Positions 41,592 through 50,182 of a DNA stretch of 64,000 nt are shown in pieces; the first letter of the stretch is position 1; every line of letters begins with the position of its first letter. A model generated the notes under the pieces. The model was not told the origin of the DNA. It was given only the letters and a program-made list of their open reading frames with translations, and searched no databases. This DNA is from Frigoribacterium sp. Leaf186. Lineage in GTDB: Bacteria > Actinomycetota > Actinomycetes > Actinomycetales > Microbacteriaceae. Location: contig NZ_LMPQ01000001.1 of assembly GCF_001423905.1 (NCBI RefSeq), positions 577,043 to 641,042 of the forward strand. The letters are read 5' to 3'. Position numbers and translations under genes: made by a program.

Positions 41592-42530
41592 TCAGGACTC
41601 GGACTTGCCGATCCGCCAGTACCCCATGAAGGCGACCTGGCGGCGGTCGATGCCGACCTCGCTGACCAGGAAGCGCCTTAGGGTCTTGATCGCCCCCGCC
41701 TCGCCCGCGAACCAGGCGTAGAGGTCGGAGCTGACGGCCGCGCCGTGCGGGTCGTCGCCGTGCGGGACGTCCCAGAGGACGTCGTGGTCGACGTCCACCT
41801 CGCTCACCTCGACGCCGTGGTGCCAGGCGGTCACGAAGCGCGCCGTCCAGCGACGGACCGCGACGACGAGGGCCTCGCCGTGACCCGAGGACGCCTCGCG
41901 ACGCGGCAGCCAGTGGACGTCGACCCCGGGAGGCGCGACCAGGTCGAGCTCGTCGGCCGCGGTCGGGATCTCGATGAAGACGCAGCCCCGGGCGTCGGCC
42001 GGCAAGGCTTCGACGATCGAGCAGATCGCCGGCGCGGCCGTCTCGTCGCCCGCCAGCAGGAGGGTGCGCGCGTCGCCCGGCGACCACTCGACGCCGCTGC
42101 CCGTGACGCCGCTCGTGGCGTCGGGGCCGACGAGCATCAGCTCGTCGCCGACCCGGGCGCGTCCGGCCCAGGCCGAGGCGGGGCCGGTGTCGCCGTGGCA
42201 GACGAAGTCGACGTCGACCTCACGCGCCGCCGGACGCGCGGCCCGGGCGGTGTACGTGCGGAACGCGTTCTGCTGCTCGGCCGGCAGGGCACGCCACGAG
42301 GCGTACCAGTCGTCGGTCGGAAAGGTGTCGTACCCGGTGGCCTCGAGGGGCAGGACGACCTTGATGCGCTGGTCGAGCCCGTCGACGCCGAAGTCGCCGA
42401 GGTCGTCACCCGTGAAGGTGATGCGGACGAACGACGGGGCCAGGCGACGGACCGCCGCGACGCGCACGCGGTAGGGACGGTGGGCCGGCTTCGCCGGGCG
42501 CTCGACGATCGTGGCGGTCGCGCTGGTCAT
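41592..42530 (-). CDS. Siderophore-interacting protein (ferric-siderophore reductase)
   Basis: A 312-residue FAD-dependent reductase of the ViuB/YqjH type. The N-terminal FAD-binding barrel (RPYRVRVAAVRRLAPSFVRITFTG) contains the family RIKVVLP region, and a C-terminal NAD(P)H domain follows (LLLAGDETAAPAICSIVEAL ... WFAGEAGAIKTLRRFL). It releases iron by reducing the ferric chelate in the cytosol. It is 14 bases downstream of a second, half-size SIP-like gene, behind an iron box. Confidence 0.93.
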   Translation of the reverse strand: MTSATATIVERPAKPAHRPYRVRVAAVRRLAPSFVRITFTGDDLGDFGVDGLDQRIKVVLPLEATGYDTFPTDDWYASWRALPAEQQNAFRTYTARAARPAAREVDVDFVCHGDTGPASAWAGRARVGDELMLVGPDATSGVTGSGVEWSPGDARTLLLAGDETAAPAICSIVEALPADARGCVFIEIPTAADELDLVAPPGVDVHWLPRREASSGHGEALVVAVRRWTARFVTAWHHGVEVSEVDVDHDVLWDVPHGDDPHGAAVSSDLYAWFAGEAGAIKTLRRFLVSEVGIDRRQVAFMGYWRIGKSES

Positions 42531-42544
42531 CAGGTGTTCGCCGG

Positions 42545-42973
42545 TCAGACGGCGGCGGGGGCGCCGACGTGGAAGACCTCGTGCAGGTCGTGCCGCAGGT
42601 CGTAGGCGAAGGCGGGAGGGCCGCCGATCCAGACCACGTGCTCACCGGTGGCCACCGACTCGGGCTCGACGTACATCTCGCCGAGCCAGGCCCGGACGGC
42701 TCGGTCGAGCGCCTGGCCGGGGGCGCACGCCGCGCCGGTGCCGGGCGCGCCCGAGCGGCGGTCACGGGCGAGCCAGGTGACCGTGACCCGACCGGGCGAG
42801 GCGAGGGGCTCGACGTCGTCGGCGCTGTCGACCTCGACGAACACCTGGCCCCGGGCGCAGATCGGCAGGACCGAGAGCATCTCTCGCAGCACGGGGATCG
42901 ACGAGGCGTCTGCGGCGAAGAGGACGCGGAGGGCGTCGTGCGGCAGGGGCGGGTTCTGGTCTACGAGGAGCAT
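42545..42973 (-). CDS. Stand-alone SIP-type C-terminal domain protein
   Basis: A 142-residue protein aligning with only the C-terminal NAD(P)H domain of the neighbouring siderophore reductase (LRVLFAADASSIPVLREML, GQVFVEVDSADDV, VVWIGGPPAFAYDLRHDL). It has no FAD-binding half. The ATG at 42973 was chosen because GAAGGGG lies close upstream. The gene is first in the iron-box-controlled minus-strand unit and may partner the full-length SIP. Confidence 0.8.
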   Translation of the reverse strand: MLLVDQNPPLPHDALRVLFAADASSIPVLREMLSVLPICARGQVFVEVDSADDVEPLASPGRVTVTWLARDRRSGAPGTGAACAPGQALDRAVRAWLGEMYVEPESVATGEHVVWIGGPPAFAYDLRHDLHEVFHVGAPAAV

Positions 42974-42985
42974 GTCCCCTTCAAT

Positions 42986-43004
42986 ATAGGTAAGGCTTGC
43001 CTCA
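42986..43004. promoter_or_regulatory. DtxR/IdeR-type iron box
   Basis: ATAGGTAAGGCTTGCCTCA matches 14 of 19 positions of the DtxR/IdeR consensus TTAGGTTAGGCTAACCTAA. It lies between two divergent iron-related units and overlaps the minus-strand -10 TATATT (42988-42983), the right place for iron-dependent repression of the SIP genes. A TTGACA (43026-43031) for the plus-strand side lies just beyond it. Confidence 0.8.
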
Positions 43005-43257
43005 TCCGCCACACGGGTCTCTCGATTGACAGCGACCTCGCTGCCGTGATGGTAAGTTCTGTCGGGTCCGGCGTCCGTCAGCGACGCCCGGAACGAGGGG
43101 CCGTGCCGTGTCCGACAGCAACACGGTGGCGGATCGCGTGGACCGGTTCAGCAGCGACCGGTGCTCCCCCGCCGAACGACCGAGGGGCTCTCCCGTGCCT
43201 CCGGTCCCCCGTCGCCGTGGACGAACCGCCACGGCCGTCCCCGGAAGGCCCCACCAG

Positions 43258-44757
43258 GTGCGCACCCTCCCCCTCTCCGCCGCCGTCGCCGCGCTGTTGC
43301 TCCTCGCGACCGGCTGCTCGTCCGCCTCGTCCCCCGACGGGTCGGGCACCCCCGACGCCGACGCCACCGTCACGGTCGGCCTCGTGCTCGAGCCGAGCGA
43401 CCTCGACATCCGCAGCACGGCGGGCATCGCGCTCGACCAGGTGCTGATCGACAACGTCTACCAGGGCCTCGTCGGCCGCACGCAGGACAACGAGATCCGC
43501 GACGTGCTCGCCGAGAGCCACACGATCAGCGACGACGGCCTCACCTACACCTTCACGCTGCACGACGGCGTGACCTTCCACGACGGGGCCGCCCTGACGG
43601 CCGACGACGTCGTCTGGTCGCTGTCGCAGGTGAAGGACGACGCCTCCCTGGCGAACCACGCCGACCTCGCCGCCGTCTCGACCATCACGGCGCCCGCCGC
43701 CGACACCGTCGTGCTCACGCTCTCGCGACCCGATTCGTCGCTGCTGTTCAACCTGACGGGTCGGGCCGGTCTCGTGCTGCAGCAGTCGGCGACGAACGAC
43801 CTCTCGACCACGGCCAACGGCACCGGCCCGTTCGAGCTGACCAGCTGGCGCCAGGGCGACAACCTGCAGCTCGGTCGCTTCGCCGACTACTGGGGCAGCC
43901 CGGCGAAGGTCGCCGGCGTGACCTTCCGGTACGTGACCGACCCGTCCGCCGCGATCAACGCCTCGATCTCGGGCGACGTCGACGTGCAGACCGCGGTCGA
44001 CGCGACCCTGTCGAGCCAGCTCGACGGCGTCGACGGCATCACGGTCGAGAAGGGCAAGACGACCGACAAGTACACCCTCGCCTTCAACAACGCCGTCGCA
44101 CCGTTCACCGACGCGAAGGTCCGCAAGGCCCTGCGGCTCGCGATCGACAACGACGCGCTGATCGCCGCCGTCGGCGGCTCGGCCGTCGACCAGGGCGGTC
44201 CGATCCCCGAGCTCGACCCCGGCTACCGCGACCTCACGAGCGTCGACGCCTACGACCCCGACGAGGCGAAGGCCCTGCTCGCCGAGGCCGGCCACGACGG
44301 CGACCTGTCGCTGACCCTCGAGTACCCCAACGTCTACCCGACCGCGATCGGTGACGTGCTGACGACGCAGCTCAAGGCCGTCGGCGTCACGTTGTCGGTG
44401 CAGCAGGTCGACTTCAGCACCTGGCTCGACGACGTGTACTCGAACGGGGACTTCGAGCTCAGCATGGTGAACCACGCCGAGACCCACGACTTCTCGAACT
44501 GGGCGAACCCGGACTACTACTGGAACTACGACAGTGCTCCCGTGCAGCAGCTCTACGCCGAGTCGATCGCCGCGACCGACCCCACGGTGGCCGACGAGAA
44601 GCTCGCCGAGGCCGCGAAGATCGTGTCGGAGGACGCTCCCGCCGAGTGGCTCTACACGGCGACGACGCTGACGGCGATCCACGACGGCGTCACCGGGTTC
44701 CCGACGAGTTCGACCACGACGCGCCTCGACCTGGCTGACCTGGCCAAGGCGGAGTGA
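43258..44757 (+). CDS. ABC-transporter substrate-binding lipoprotein, SBP family 5
   Basis: A 499-residue Opp/Dpp/NikA-type binding protein. Lipoprotein signal with lipobox LLATGC, then a full family-5 domain (GLVLEPSDLDIRS, YTFTLHDGVTFHDG, DDVVWSL). The GTG at 43258 gives a clean signal peptide; a frame from 43108 would add 50 non-signal residues. Members bind peptides, nickel or opine metallophores. The iron box and SIP genes upstream favour a metal chelate; this is inference. Confidence 0.9.
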   Translation: MRTLPLSAAVAALLLLATGCSSASSPDGSGTPDADATVTVGLVLEPSDLDIRSTAGIALDQVLIDNVYQGLVGRTQDNEIRDVLAESHTISDDGLTYTFTLHDGVTFHDGAALTADDVVWSLSQVKDDASLANHADLAAVSTITAPAADTVVLTLSRPDSSLLFNLTGRAGLVLQQSATNDLSTTANGTGPFELTSWRQGDNLQLGRFADYWGSPAKVAGVTFRYVTDPSAAINASISGDVDVQTAVDATLSSQLDGVDGITVEKGKTTDKYTLAFNNAVAPFTDAKVRKALRLAIDNDALIAAVGGSAVDQGGPIPELDPGYRDLTSVDAYDPDEAKALLAEAGHDGDLSLTLEYPNVYPTAIGDVLTTQLKAVGVTLSVQQVDFSTWLDDVYSNGDFELSMVNHAETHDFSNWANPDYYWNYDSAPVQQLYAESIAATDPTVADEKLAEAAKIVSEDAPAEWLYTATTLTAIHDGVTGFPTSSTTTRLDLADLAKAE

Positions 44758-45707
44758 CCCGCTTCGTCGCCGGCCGCCTGCTCCTCTTCGTCGGGGGGCT
44801 GGCCGTCGCGAGCGTGCTGATCTTCGCGACGCTGCGGTTGCTGCCGGGCGACGTCGCCCAGGCGATCGCCGGCACGACGGGCTCGCCCGAGCAGGTCGCG
44901 GCCCTGCGTCAGCAGCTCGGCCTCGACCGTCCGGTGGTCGTGCAGTACCTCGACTGGGCGGGGGGCCTCCTGCGCCTCGACCTCGGCGAGTCGCTCGTGA
45001 CCGGCACCCCCGTCGTCGACGAGGTGCTCGACAAGCTCGCCGTCACCCTGCCGCTCGCCGGGCTCTCGCTCGTCTTCGGGTTGCTGATCGGCATCCCGCT
45101 CGGGGTGACCAGCGCACTCCGCCGGGGCCGCGCCTCCGGGGTGGTGCTCGGCACGGGGGCCCAGCTGCTCGCGGCCGTCCCCGTCGTGTGGGCGGGCATG
45201 CTGCTGATCGGCGTCTTCGCCGTGACGCTGCGGCTGCTGCCCACGCAGGGCTTCCCGGCCGACGGCTGGGCCGAGCCCGGGCGGGCCCTGCGCTCGCTCG
45301 TCCTGCCGGCGCTGACCATCGGCATCGTCGAGGGGGCCGTGCTGCTGCGCTTCACGCGCTCGGCCGCGCTCGGCGCCCTCGACCAGGACTACGTGCGGAC
45401 CGCCGCCGCCAACGGCATGACCCGCTCGCGCGCCCTCGTGCGGCACGGGCTGCCGAACGTCGTGCTCAGCGTGGTGTCGATCCTCGGCCTGCAGGTCGCC
45501 GGCCTGATCGTCTCGGCCGTCATCGTCGAGCAACTCTTCACCCTGCCGGGCCTCGGCCGCATGCTCGTCACCGACGTCGGCCGCCGCGACCTGACGAAGG
45601 TGCAGGGTGAGCTGATGACGCTGACCACCCTCGTGCTGGCCATCGGCCTGGTGATCGACGTGGTGCACCGCCGGCTCGACCCGCGCCTCCGGGAGGGCGA
45701 GCGATGA
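44754..45707 (+). CDS. ABC-transporter permease, DppB type
   Basis: A 317-residue inner-membrane permease with six helices. The N-terminal RLLPGDVAQAIAG and the cytosolic EAA loop (RTAAANGMTRSRALVRHGLPN, about 220-240) contacting the ATPases are characteristic of the DppB/OppB/NikB group. The GTG overlaps the binding-protein stop by four bases. Confidence 0.93.
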   Translation: MTRFVAGRLLLFVGGLAVASVLIFATLRLLPGDVAQAIAGTTGSPEQVAALRQQLGLDRPVVVQYLDWAGGLLRLDLGESLVTGTPVVDEVLDKLAVTLPLAGLSLVFGLLIGIPLGVTSALRRGRASGVVLGTGAQLLAAVPVVWAGMLLIGVFAVTLRLLPTQGFPADGWAEPGRALRSLVLPALTIGIVEGAVLLRFTRSAALGALDQDYVRTAAANGMTRSRALVRHGLPNVVLSVVSILGLQVAGLIVSAVIVEQLFTLPGLGRMLVTDVGRRDLTKVQGELMTLTTLVLAIGLVIDVVHRRLDPRLREGER

Positions 45708-46648
45708 GGCGCGGCGCGTTCGTCCGCGACCTGCTGCGTCGACCGCAGGGCGCCTTCGGCCTGGGGTGGCTCACCCTGGTGGTCGTGTCGGCCGTGGTCA
45801 GCCGGTTCTGGACTCCTCTCGACCCGTTCGACACCGACCCGTACTCGGCCTGGCTGACGCCGTCGCCCGGGCACCCGTTCGGCACCGACTCGGTGGGACG
45901 CGACATCTTCAGCTACGTGTTCGCCGCCACCGGCACGACCGTCGTCGTCGCCGTCGCCTCGGGGGTCGTCGCGACGGTCGTCGGCGTCGGCCTCGCCGCC
46001 CTCGGCTCGTTGACGGCGCGGTGGGTGCGGGAGTCCGTCGCCGTGCTGATCGACGTTCTCGTGGCGTTCCCGACCCTGTTGATCGCCATGGCCCTCGCCG
46101 CCGCGTTCGGCGGTTCGCTCACCGTCGTGGTCGTCGCGGTCGGCATCGGATACGGGGTGTCGATCGCCCGGGTCAGCCGGTCCGAGATCCGGCAGGTGGC
46201 GCGGACCGACTACGTCCTCGCGGCCCGGGCCAACGGCCTCGGCACCGGGGCCGTGCTGCGGCGACACCTGCTGCCGAACGTCGCCCCGGTGTTCGTCGTC
46301 CAGCTGTCGCTGTCGATGGCGACGAGCGTGCTCGCCGAGGCGGGCCTGTCGTTCCTCGGCTACGGCGCCCCGGCCGACACCGCCTCGTGGGGCCGTCTGC
46401 TCAGCGACCTGCAGAAGTTCATCGGCATCCACCCGGGCTCGGTGGTCTGGCCGGGTCTCGCCATCACCCTGACCGTGCTCGCCCTCAACCTGCTGGGCGA
46501 CGCGGTGCGCGACGCGTCCGACCCCCGGCTGCGGTCGGGCCGCAGAGCGACCGGCACCGCGGCGGGCCCGCGCGGGCCGGCCGGGCCGACCGACCCGACC
46601 CCGCCTGCCGCCCAGCCGCGGCCCGTCGCCCCGGAGGTCGTCTCGTGA
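45704..46648 (+). CDS. ABC-transporter permease, DppC type
   Basis: A 314-residue second permease. It contains the DppC signature HPFGTDSVGRDIFSYV (about 57), an EAA loop ANGLGTGAVLRRHLLPN and the GLSFLGYGAPADTASWGRLL segment. The C-terminus carries an unusual Pro/Ala/Gly-rich extension of about 40 residues. It overlaps both neighbouring genes by four bases. Confidence 0.93.
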   Translation: MRRGAFVRDLLRRPQGAFGLGWLTLVVVSAVVSRFWTPLDPFDTDPYSAWLTPSPGHPFGTDSVGRDIFSYVFAATGTTVVVAVASGVVATVVGVGLAALGSLTARWVRESVAVLIDVLVAFPTLLIAMALAAAFGGSLTVVVVAVGIGYGVSIARVSRSEIRQVARTDYVLAARANGLGTGAVLRRHLLPNVAPVFVVQLSLSMATSVLAEAGLSFLGYGAPADTASWGRLLSDLQKFIGIHPGSVVWPGLAITLTVLALNLLGDAVRDASDPRLRSGRRATGTAAGPRGPAGPTDPTPPAAQPRPVAPEVVS

Positions 46649-47424
46649 GCCTCGTGATCGACGACCTCACCGTCACCATCTCAGGCCGCCGCGTCGTCGA
46701 CGGCGTCTCGCTCGACGTGCCCGACGGGGCCAGGGTCGGGCTGATCGGCGAGTCCGGTTCGGGCAAGTCGCTCACCACACTGGCCGTGCTCGGCCTGCTG
46801 CCCGACGGCGCACGGGCGAGCGGCAGCATCCGACTCGACGGACGCGAACTGCTCGGCGCCCCCGAGCGCGAGCTCGCCGGCCTCCGCGGCCGCGTCGTCG
46901 GCACGGTCTTCCAGGACCCCCGCACGGCCCTCGACCCCGTCGTCACCGTCGGTCGGCAGATCGCCGAACCGCTGCGGCTGCACGCCCGGGTCGGTCGACG
47001 TGACGCGCGCGCCCGGGCCGTGGCCGCCGCCGCCGAGGTCGGCCTGCCCGACCCCGAGTCCGTCGTCGACCTCTACCCGCACCAGCTCTCGGGCGGCCAG
47101 CGCCAACGCGTCGGCATCGCCATGGCCCTCATCAACCGCCCGGGGCTCGTGCTCGCCGACGAGCCCACGACCGCCCTCGACGTCACGACCCAGGCCGAGG
47201 TGCTCGCGCTCTTCCAGCGCCTGGTCGACGACCGGGGCACGTCGCTGCTGTTCGTCACGCACGACCTCGCCGTGCTCTCGCGCATCACCGACCACGCCGC
47301 CGTCCTGTCGCACGGTCGCGTCGTCGAGAGCGGCCCCGTCGAGCGGCTGCTGCACCGCCCGGAGCACGAGGTCACCCGCGGGCTCGTCGAGGCGACGCGG
47401 GCGACGACCTGGAGGGCCTCGTGA
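46645..47424 (+). CDS. ABC-transporter ATPase, DppD type
   Basis: A 259-residue nucleotide-binding subunit: Walker A GESGSGKS (about 35), signature LSGGQRQR (about 149), Walker B VLADEPTTALD. It is shorter than typical DppD (about 320) and lacks the C-terminal oligopeptide domain with its cysteines, as in NikD-like subunits. The GTG start overlaps the permease stop; a much longer open frame upstream is the wrong frame of the permease gene. Confidence 0.93.
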   Translation: MSLVIDDLTVTISGRRVVDGVSLDVPDGARVGLIGESGSGKSLTTLAVLGLLPDGARASGSIRLDGRELLGAPERELAGLRGRVVGTVFQDPRTALDPVVTVGRQIAEPLRLHARVGRRDARARAVAAAAEVGLPDPESVVDLYPHQLSGGQRQRVGIAMALINRPGLVLADEPTTALDVTTQAEVLALFQRLVDDRGTSLLFVTHDLAVLSRITDHAAVLSHGRVVESGPVERLLHRPEHEVTRGLVEATRATTWRAS

Positions 47425-48227
47425 GCGACCGGACCACCGACGCCGCGCCTCCTCTGCTCGTGGCCCGCGGCCTCACCCGCACCTTCACGCTGCCGCGGCG
47501 GTCGCCGTTCCAGCCGGGGCCCGTCCGGCACGCCCTGGTCGACGCCGACCTCGAGGTCGCGGCCGGCGAGAGCGTCGCGTTGATCGGCGAGTCGGGGTCG
47601 GGCAAGTCGACCCTCGTGCGCCTGCTGCTCGCCCTCGACCGGGCCACGTCCGGCACGGTGACCTTCGAGGGCCGGCCGGTCGCACCCGACCGCGCGTCAC
47701 GGCTGCGCTGGTTGCGTCGTCAGACCGGCATCGTGCTGCAGGACCCCTACAGTTCGCTCGACCCCCGCATGCGCGTCGGCGACACGATCGCCGAGCCGTT
47801 GCGCGCCCTCGGCGTCGACGGCGACCACGACCGCCTGGTGGCCGAGATGCTCGACCGGGTCGGCCTGGCCCCCGGTGATGCCGACGCGTGGCCGCACGAG
47901 TTCAGCGGCGGGCAGCGTCAGCGCATCGCCCTGGCCAGGGCCCTGGTGCACCGCCCCCGGCTGCTGATCGGCGACGAGCCGATGAGCGCACTCGATGTCA
48001 CCGTGCGCGCGCAGATCCTCGAGCTGTTGCGTGAGCTGCGCGACGAACGGGGTCTCACTCTGCTGCTCGTGTCGCACGACATCGGGCTCGTGCAACACCT
48101 CGCCGACCGGGTCGCCGTGCTGCGTGACGGCCGCATCGTCGAGCAGGGCACGACCGACGACGTGCTGCGACGGCCGCAGCACGCCTACACGCGCACGCTC
48201 ATGGACTCGGTGCCGACGCTCGACTGA
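47421..48227 (+). CDS. ABC-transporter ATPase, DppF type
   Basis: A 268-residue second ATPase with Walker A GESGSGKST (about 55), signature FSGGQRQR (about 159) and GDEPMSALD (about 183). It completes a five-gene, fully overlapping Opp/Dpp-class importer. The short length again fits nickel/metallophore-type transporters rather than oligopeptide ones, although short forms also occur in peptide systems. Confidence 0.93.
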   Translation: MSDRTTDAAPPLLVARGLTRTFTLPRRSPFQPGPVRHALVDADLEVAAGESVALIGESGSGKSTLVRLLLALDRATSGTVTFEGRPVAPDRASRLRWLRRQTGIVLQDPYSSLDPRMRVGDTIAEPLRALGVDGDHDRLVAEMLDRVGLAPGDADAWPHEFSGGQRQRIALARALVHRPRLLIGDEPMSALDVTVRAQILELLRELRDERGLTLLLVSHDIGLVQHLADRVAVLRDGRIVEQGTTDDVLRRPQHAYTRTLMDSVPTLD

Positions 48228-48293
48228 GGCCCGCTCGCTCGACCCAGGCCCGCTCGACCGAGGCCCGCGCTCACGTCGGGGCGGGCGCCCCGC

Positions 48294-49718
48294 TCACCAC
48301 ATCGGTGGGTGGCGGCGCTGCCAGCGCAGGCGCCGCTCGAGCTGTGCGCCGATCGCGAGCAGCACGTCCTCGCGTCCCGGCCGACCGATCAGCTGCACGC
48401 CCGCGGGCACGCCGTCGACCTCGTCCACCGGCAGGCTGATTGCGGGCAGCCCGGCCACGTTGACGAACGACGTGAACGGCGAGTAGAGGCACTGCTGCTC
48501 GAAGTTGCGCTCGGCGTCCTCGGCGTCGTACCAGCCGATCGGGCGCGGCAGCATCGCCAGCGTGGGCGTCAGCACCGCGTCGAACGGCGCGAATCGTTCG
48601 ATCACGCCGCGCTCGAAGGCGGCGAGCCCGACGAGCGCCGCCGACAGCTCGCGAGCCGTCACGCGACGCCCGTGCTCGACCAGCCACCGGGTGATCGGTT
48701 CGAGCAACGCGAGGTCGGCCTCGGTCTCGGCCGGGATGCCCGCGGCGCCCGCCTGCCAGATCGTGCGGAACAGCGCCGGGTAGTCCGACGGCGGCAGGCT
48801 GGTCTCGTCGACGCCGTGCCCCATCGACGCGAGCAGGTCGGCGGTCTCGCCGAGGACGCCGAGGAGGCGCGGGTCGACCCGGACGTCGAAGGCGTCGTCC
48901 CAGGGGCTCGTCGTCATCACCGCGACCTGGAAGCGCCCCTCGCCGCGGACGGCGGTGCCGAGGTAGGCCCCGTCGGGCGACGCCGGGGCCCGGAGGGCCT
49001 GGTGGTGGCGCGGTGCGTGCCCGTCGGGCGACACCATCGCGTCGAGCAGCAGGGCGGCGTCGGCGACCGACCGGGCCAGGGCCCCGCCGACCGGCAGCCC
49101 GGCGAGGCTCGTGAGCCCCGACTGGGCCGGCACCCGGCCCCGCGAGGGCTTGAGGCCGACCAGCCCCGTGGCGGCGGCGGGGATGCGGATGCTGCCCCCG
49201 CCGTCCGATCCGGGGGCGAACGGCAGCAGGCCCGCGGCGACGGCTGCCGCGGCCCCTCCGCTGGACCCGCCGGCACCGGTCTCGGGCCCCCAGGGGTTTC
49301 GGGTGGGTGGGCCGACGAGCGTCTCGGTGTAGGCGGTCAGCCCGAACTCGGGGGTCGCCGTCTTGCCCAGGCTGACGCTCCCGGCCTGGTCGAGGGCCTC
49401 GGTGATCTCGGACGACGTCGTGGGCACGCGCCCCCTGCTCAGGCGCGACCCCGACCAGGTCGGCACGCCCGCGCGGTCGCTGAGGTCCTTGTCGGCCAGA
49501 GGGAGCCCCCAGAGTGCGGCGACCGACGGACCGGCCGCGGCGAGGGCGTCGGCCCGCTCGAGCGCCGCCTCGCCGGTCACGGTGACGAAGGCGCCGATGT
49601 CGCCGTCGAGCCGCGCGATGCGCTCGAGGTAGTGGGCGGTCAGTTCGCGGGGCGAGACCTCGCCACGACGCAGCCAGTCCCACTGCTCGTGGGCGCTCAG
49701 GTGGTGGAGTTCGAACAC
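48294..49718 (-). CDS. Amidase (amidase-signature family)
   Basis: A 474-residue AS-family hydrolase. The Ser-Ser-Lys triad elements are visible: LADKDL (Lys, about 75), GGSSGGAAAAVAAG (about 150) and SDGGGSIRIPA with the nucleophile Ser (about 175). The family includes aryl-acylamidases, 6-aminohexanoate-cyclic-dimer hydrolases and GatA; no gatB or gatC is adjacent, so this is a catabolic amidase. The natural amide is unknown. Confidence 0.92.
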   Translation of the reverse strand: MFELHHLSAHEQWDWLRRGEVSPRELTAHYLERIARLDGDIGAFVTVTGEAALERADALAAAGPSVAALWGLPLADKDLSDRAGVPTWSGSRLSRGRVPTTSSEITEALDQAGSVSLGKTATPEFGLTAYTETLVGPPTRNPWGPETGAGGSSGGAAAAVAAGLLPFAPGSDGGGSIRIPAAATGLVGLKPSRGRVPAQSGLTSLAGLPVGGALARSVADAALLLDAMVSPDGHAPRHHQALRAPASPDGAYLGTAVRGEGRFQVAVMTTSPWDDAFDVRVDPRLLGVLGETADLLASMGHGVDETSLPPSDYPALFRTIWQAGAAGIPAETEADLALLEPITRWLVEHGRRVTARELSAALVGLAAFERGVIERFAPFDAVLTPTLAMLPRPIGWYDAEDAERNFEQQCLYSPFTSFVNVAGLPAISLPVDEVDGVPAGVQLIGRPGREDVLLAIGAQLERRLRWQRRHPPMW

Positions 49719-49741
49719 CCGTCGAGCCTAGGCCGCGGGCC

Positions 49742-49755
49742 GGGACGCTCGTCCC
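49742..49755. promoter_or_regulatory. Palindromic operator 1 upstream of the SMR pump
   Basis: GGGACGCTCGTCCC is a perfect inverted repeat with a four-base centre (seven-base arms if flanking C/G are counted). It sits between the amidase and SMR genes and is a likely site for the TetR regulator encoded just after the pump. Confidence 0.6.
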
Positions 49756-49762
49756 GTTTTCT

Positions 49763-49776
49763 GGTACGTTTGTCCC
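49763..49776. promoter_or_regulatory. Palindromic operator 2 upstream of the SMR pump
   Basis: GGTACGTTTGTCCC repeats operator 1 with one arm mismatch and the same four-base spacing. Its start is 21 bases after operator 1, two helical turns, so two repressor dimers could bind the same DNA face. Confidence 0.55.
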
Positions 49777-49839
49777 ATTCGTGCTCCCCCGGCCGCAGGT
49801 CGCCGCCGGGACCGTCGCGCGTCTCGACAGGACTCCGTC

Positions 49840-50178
49840 ATGGGTTACCTCTTCCTCGCGCTCGCCATCGTCGGCGAGGTCTTCGCCACGAGCTTCCTCA
49901 AGGTCACCAGCGGCCCCGACGCCAAGTGGTGGCAGTACGCCGCGGTCGTGGTCGGCTACGTCTTCGCGTTCGCGATGCTCTCGCAGTCGCTGAGCAAGGG
50001 CGTGCCGCTCGGCATCGCGTACGCGATCTGGGCCGGCATCGGCGTCGTGCTCGTCGCCCTGATCAGCTGGATCTTCTTCAAGGAGCCCCTGACGCTCGTC
50101 CAGCTCGGCGGCATCGTGCTCGTCATCGGCGGCGTCACGATGCTCGAGCTCGGCGGCCGCCACGAGGCCGCGGCCTGA
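49840..50178 (+). CDS. Small multidrug resistance (SMR) efflux protein
   Basis: A 112-residue four-helix protein exchanging protons for cationic drugs. The essential membrane glutamate lies in IVGEVFATS (residue 13), and AYAIWAGIG with the conserved Trp places it in the EmrE/Qac branch rather than guanidinium-type SugE/Gdx. Only one SMR gene is present, so it likely works as a homodimer. The TetR gene starts four bases after its stop. Confidence 0.93.
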   Translation: MGYLFLALAIVGEVFATSFLKVTSGPDAKWWQYAAVVVGYVFAFAMLSQSLSKGVPLGIAYAIWAGIGVVLVALISWIFFKEPLTLVQLGGIVLVIGGVTMLELGGRHEAAA

Positions 50179-50182
50179 CCCC

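Noticed and set aside
43108-43257. 50-residue N-terminal extension of the substrate-binding lipoprotein
   Set aside because: It would bury the signal peptide; the GTG at 43258 gives a normal lipoprotein signal.
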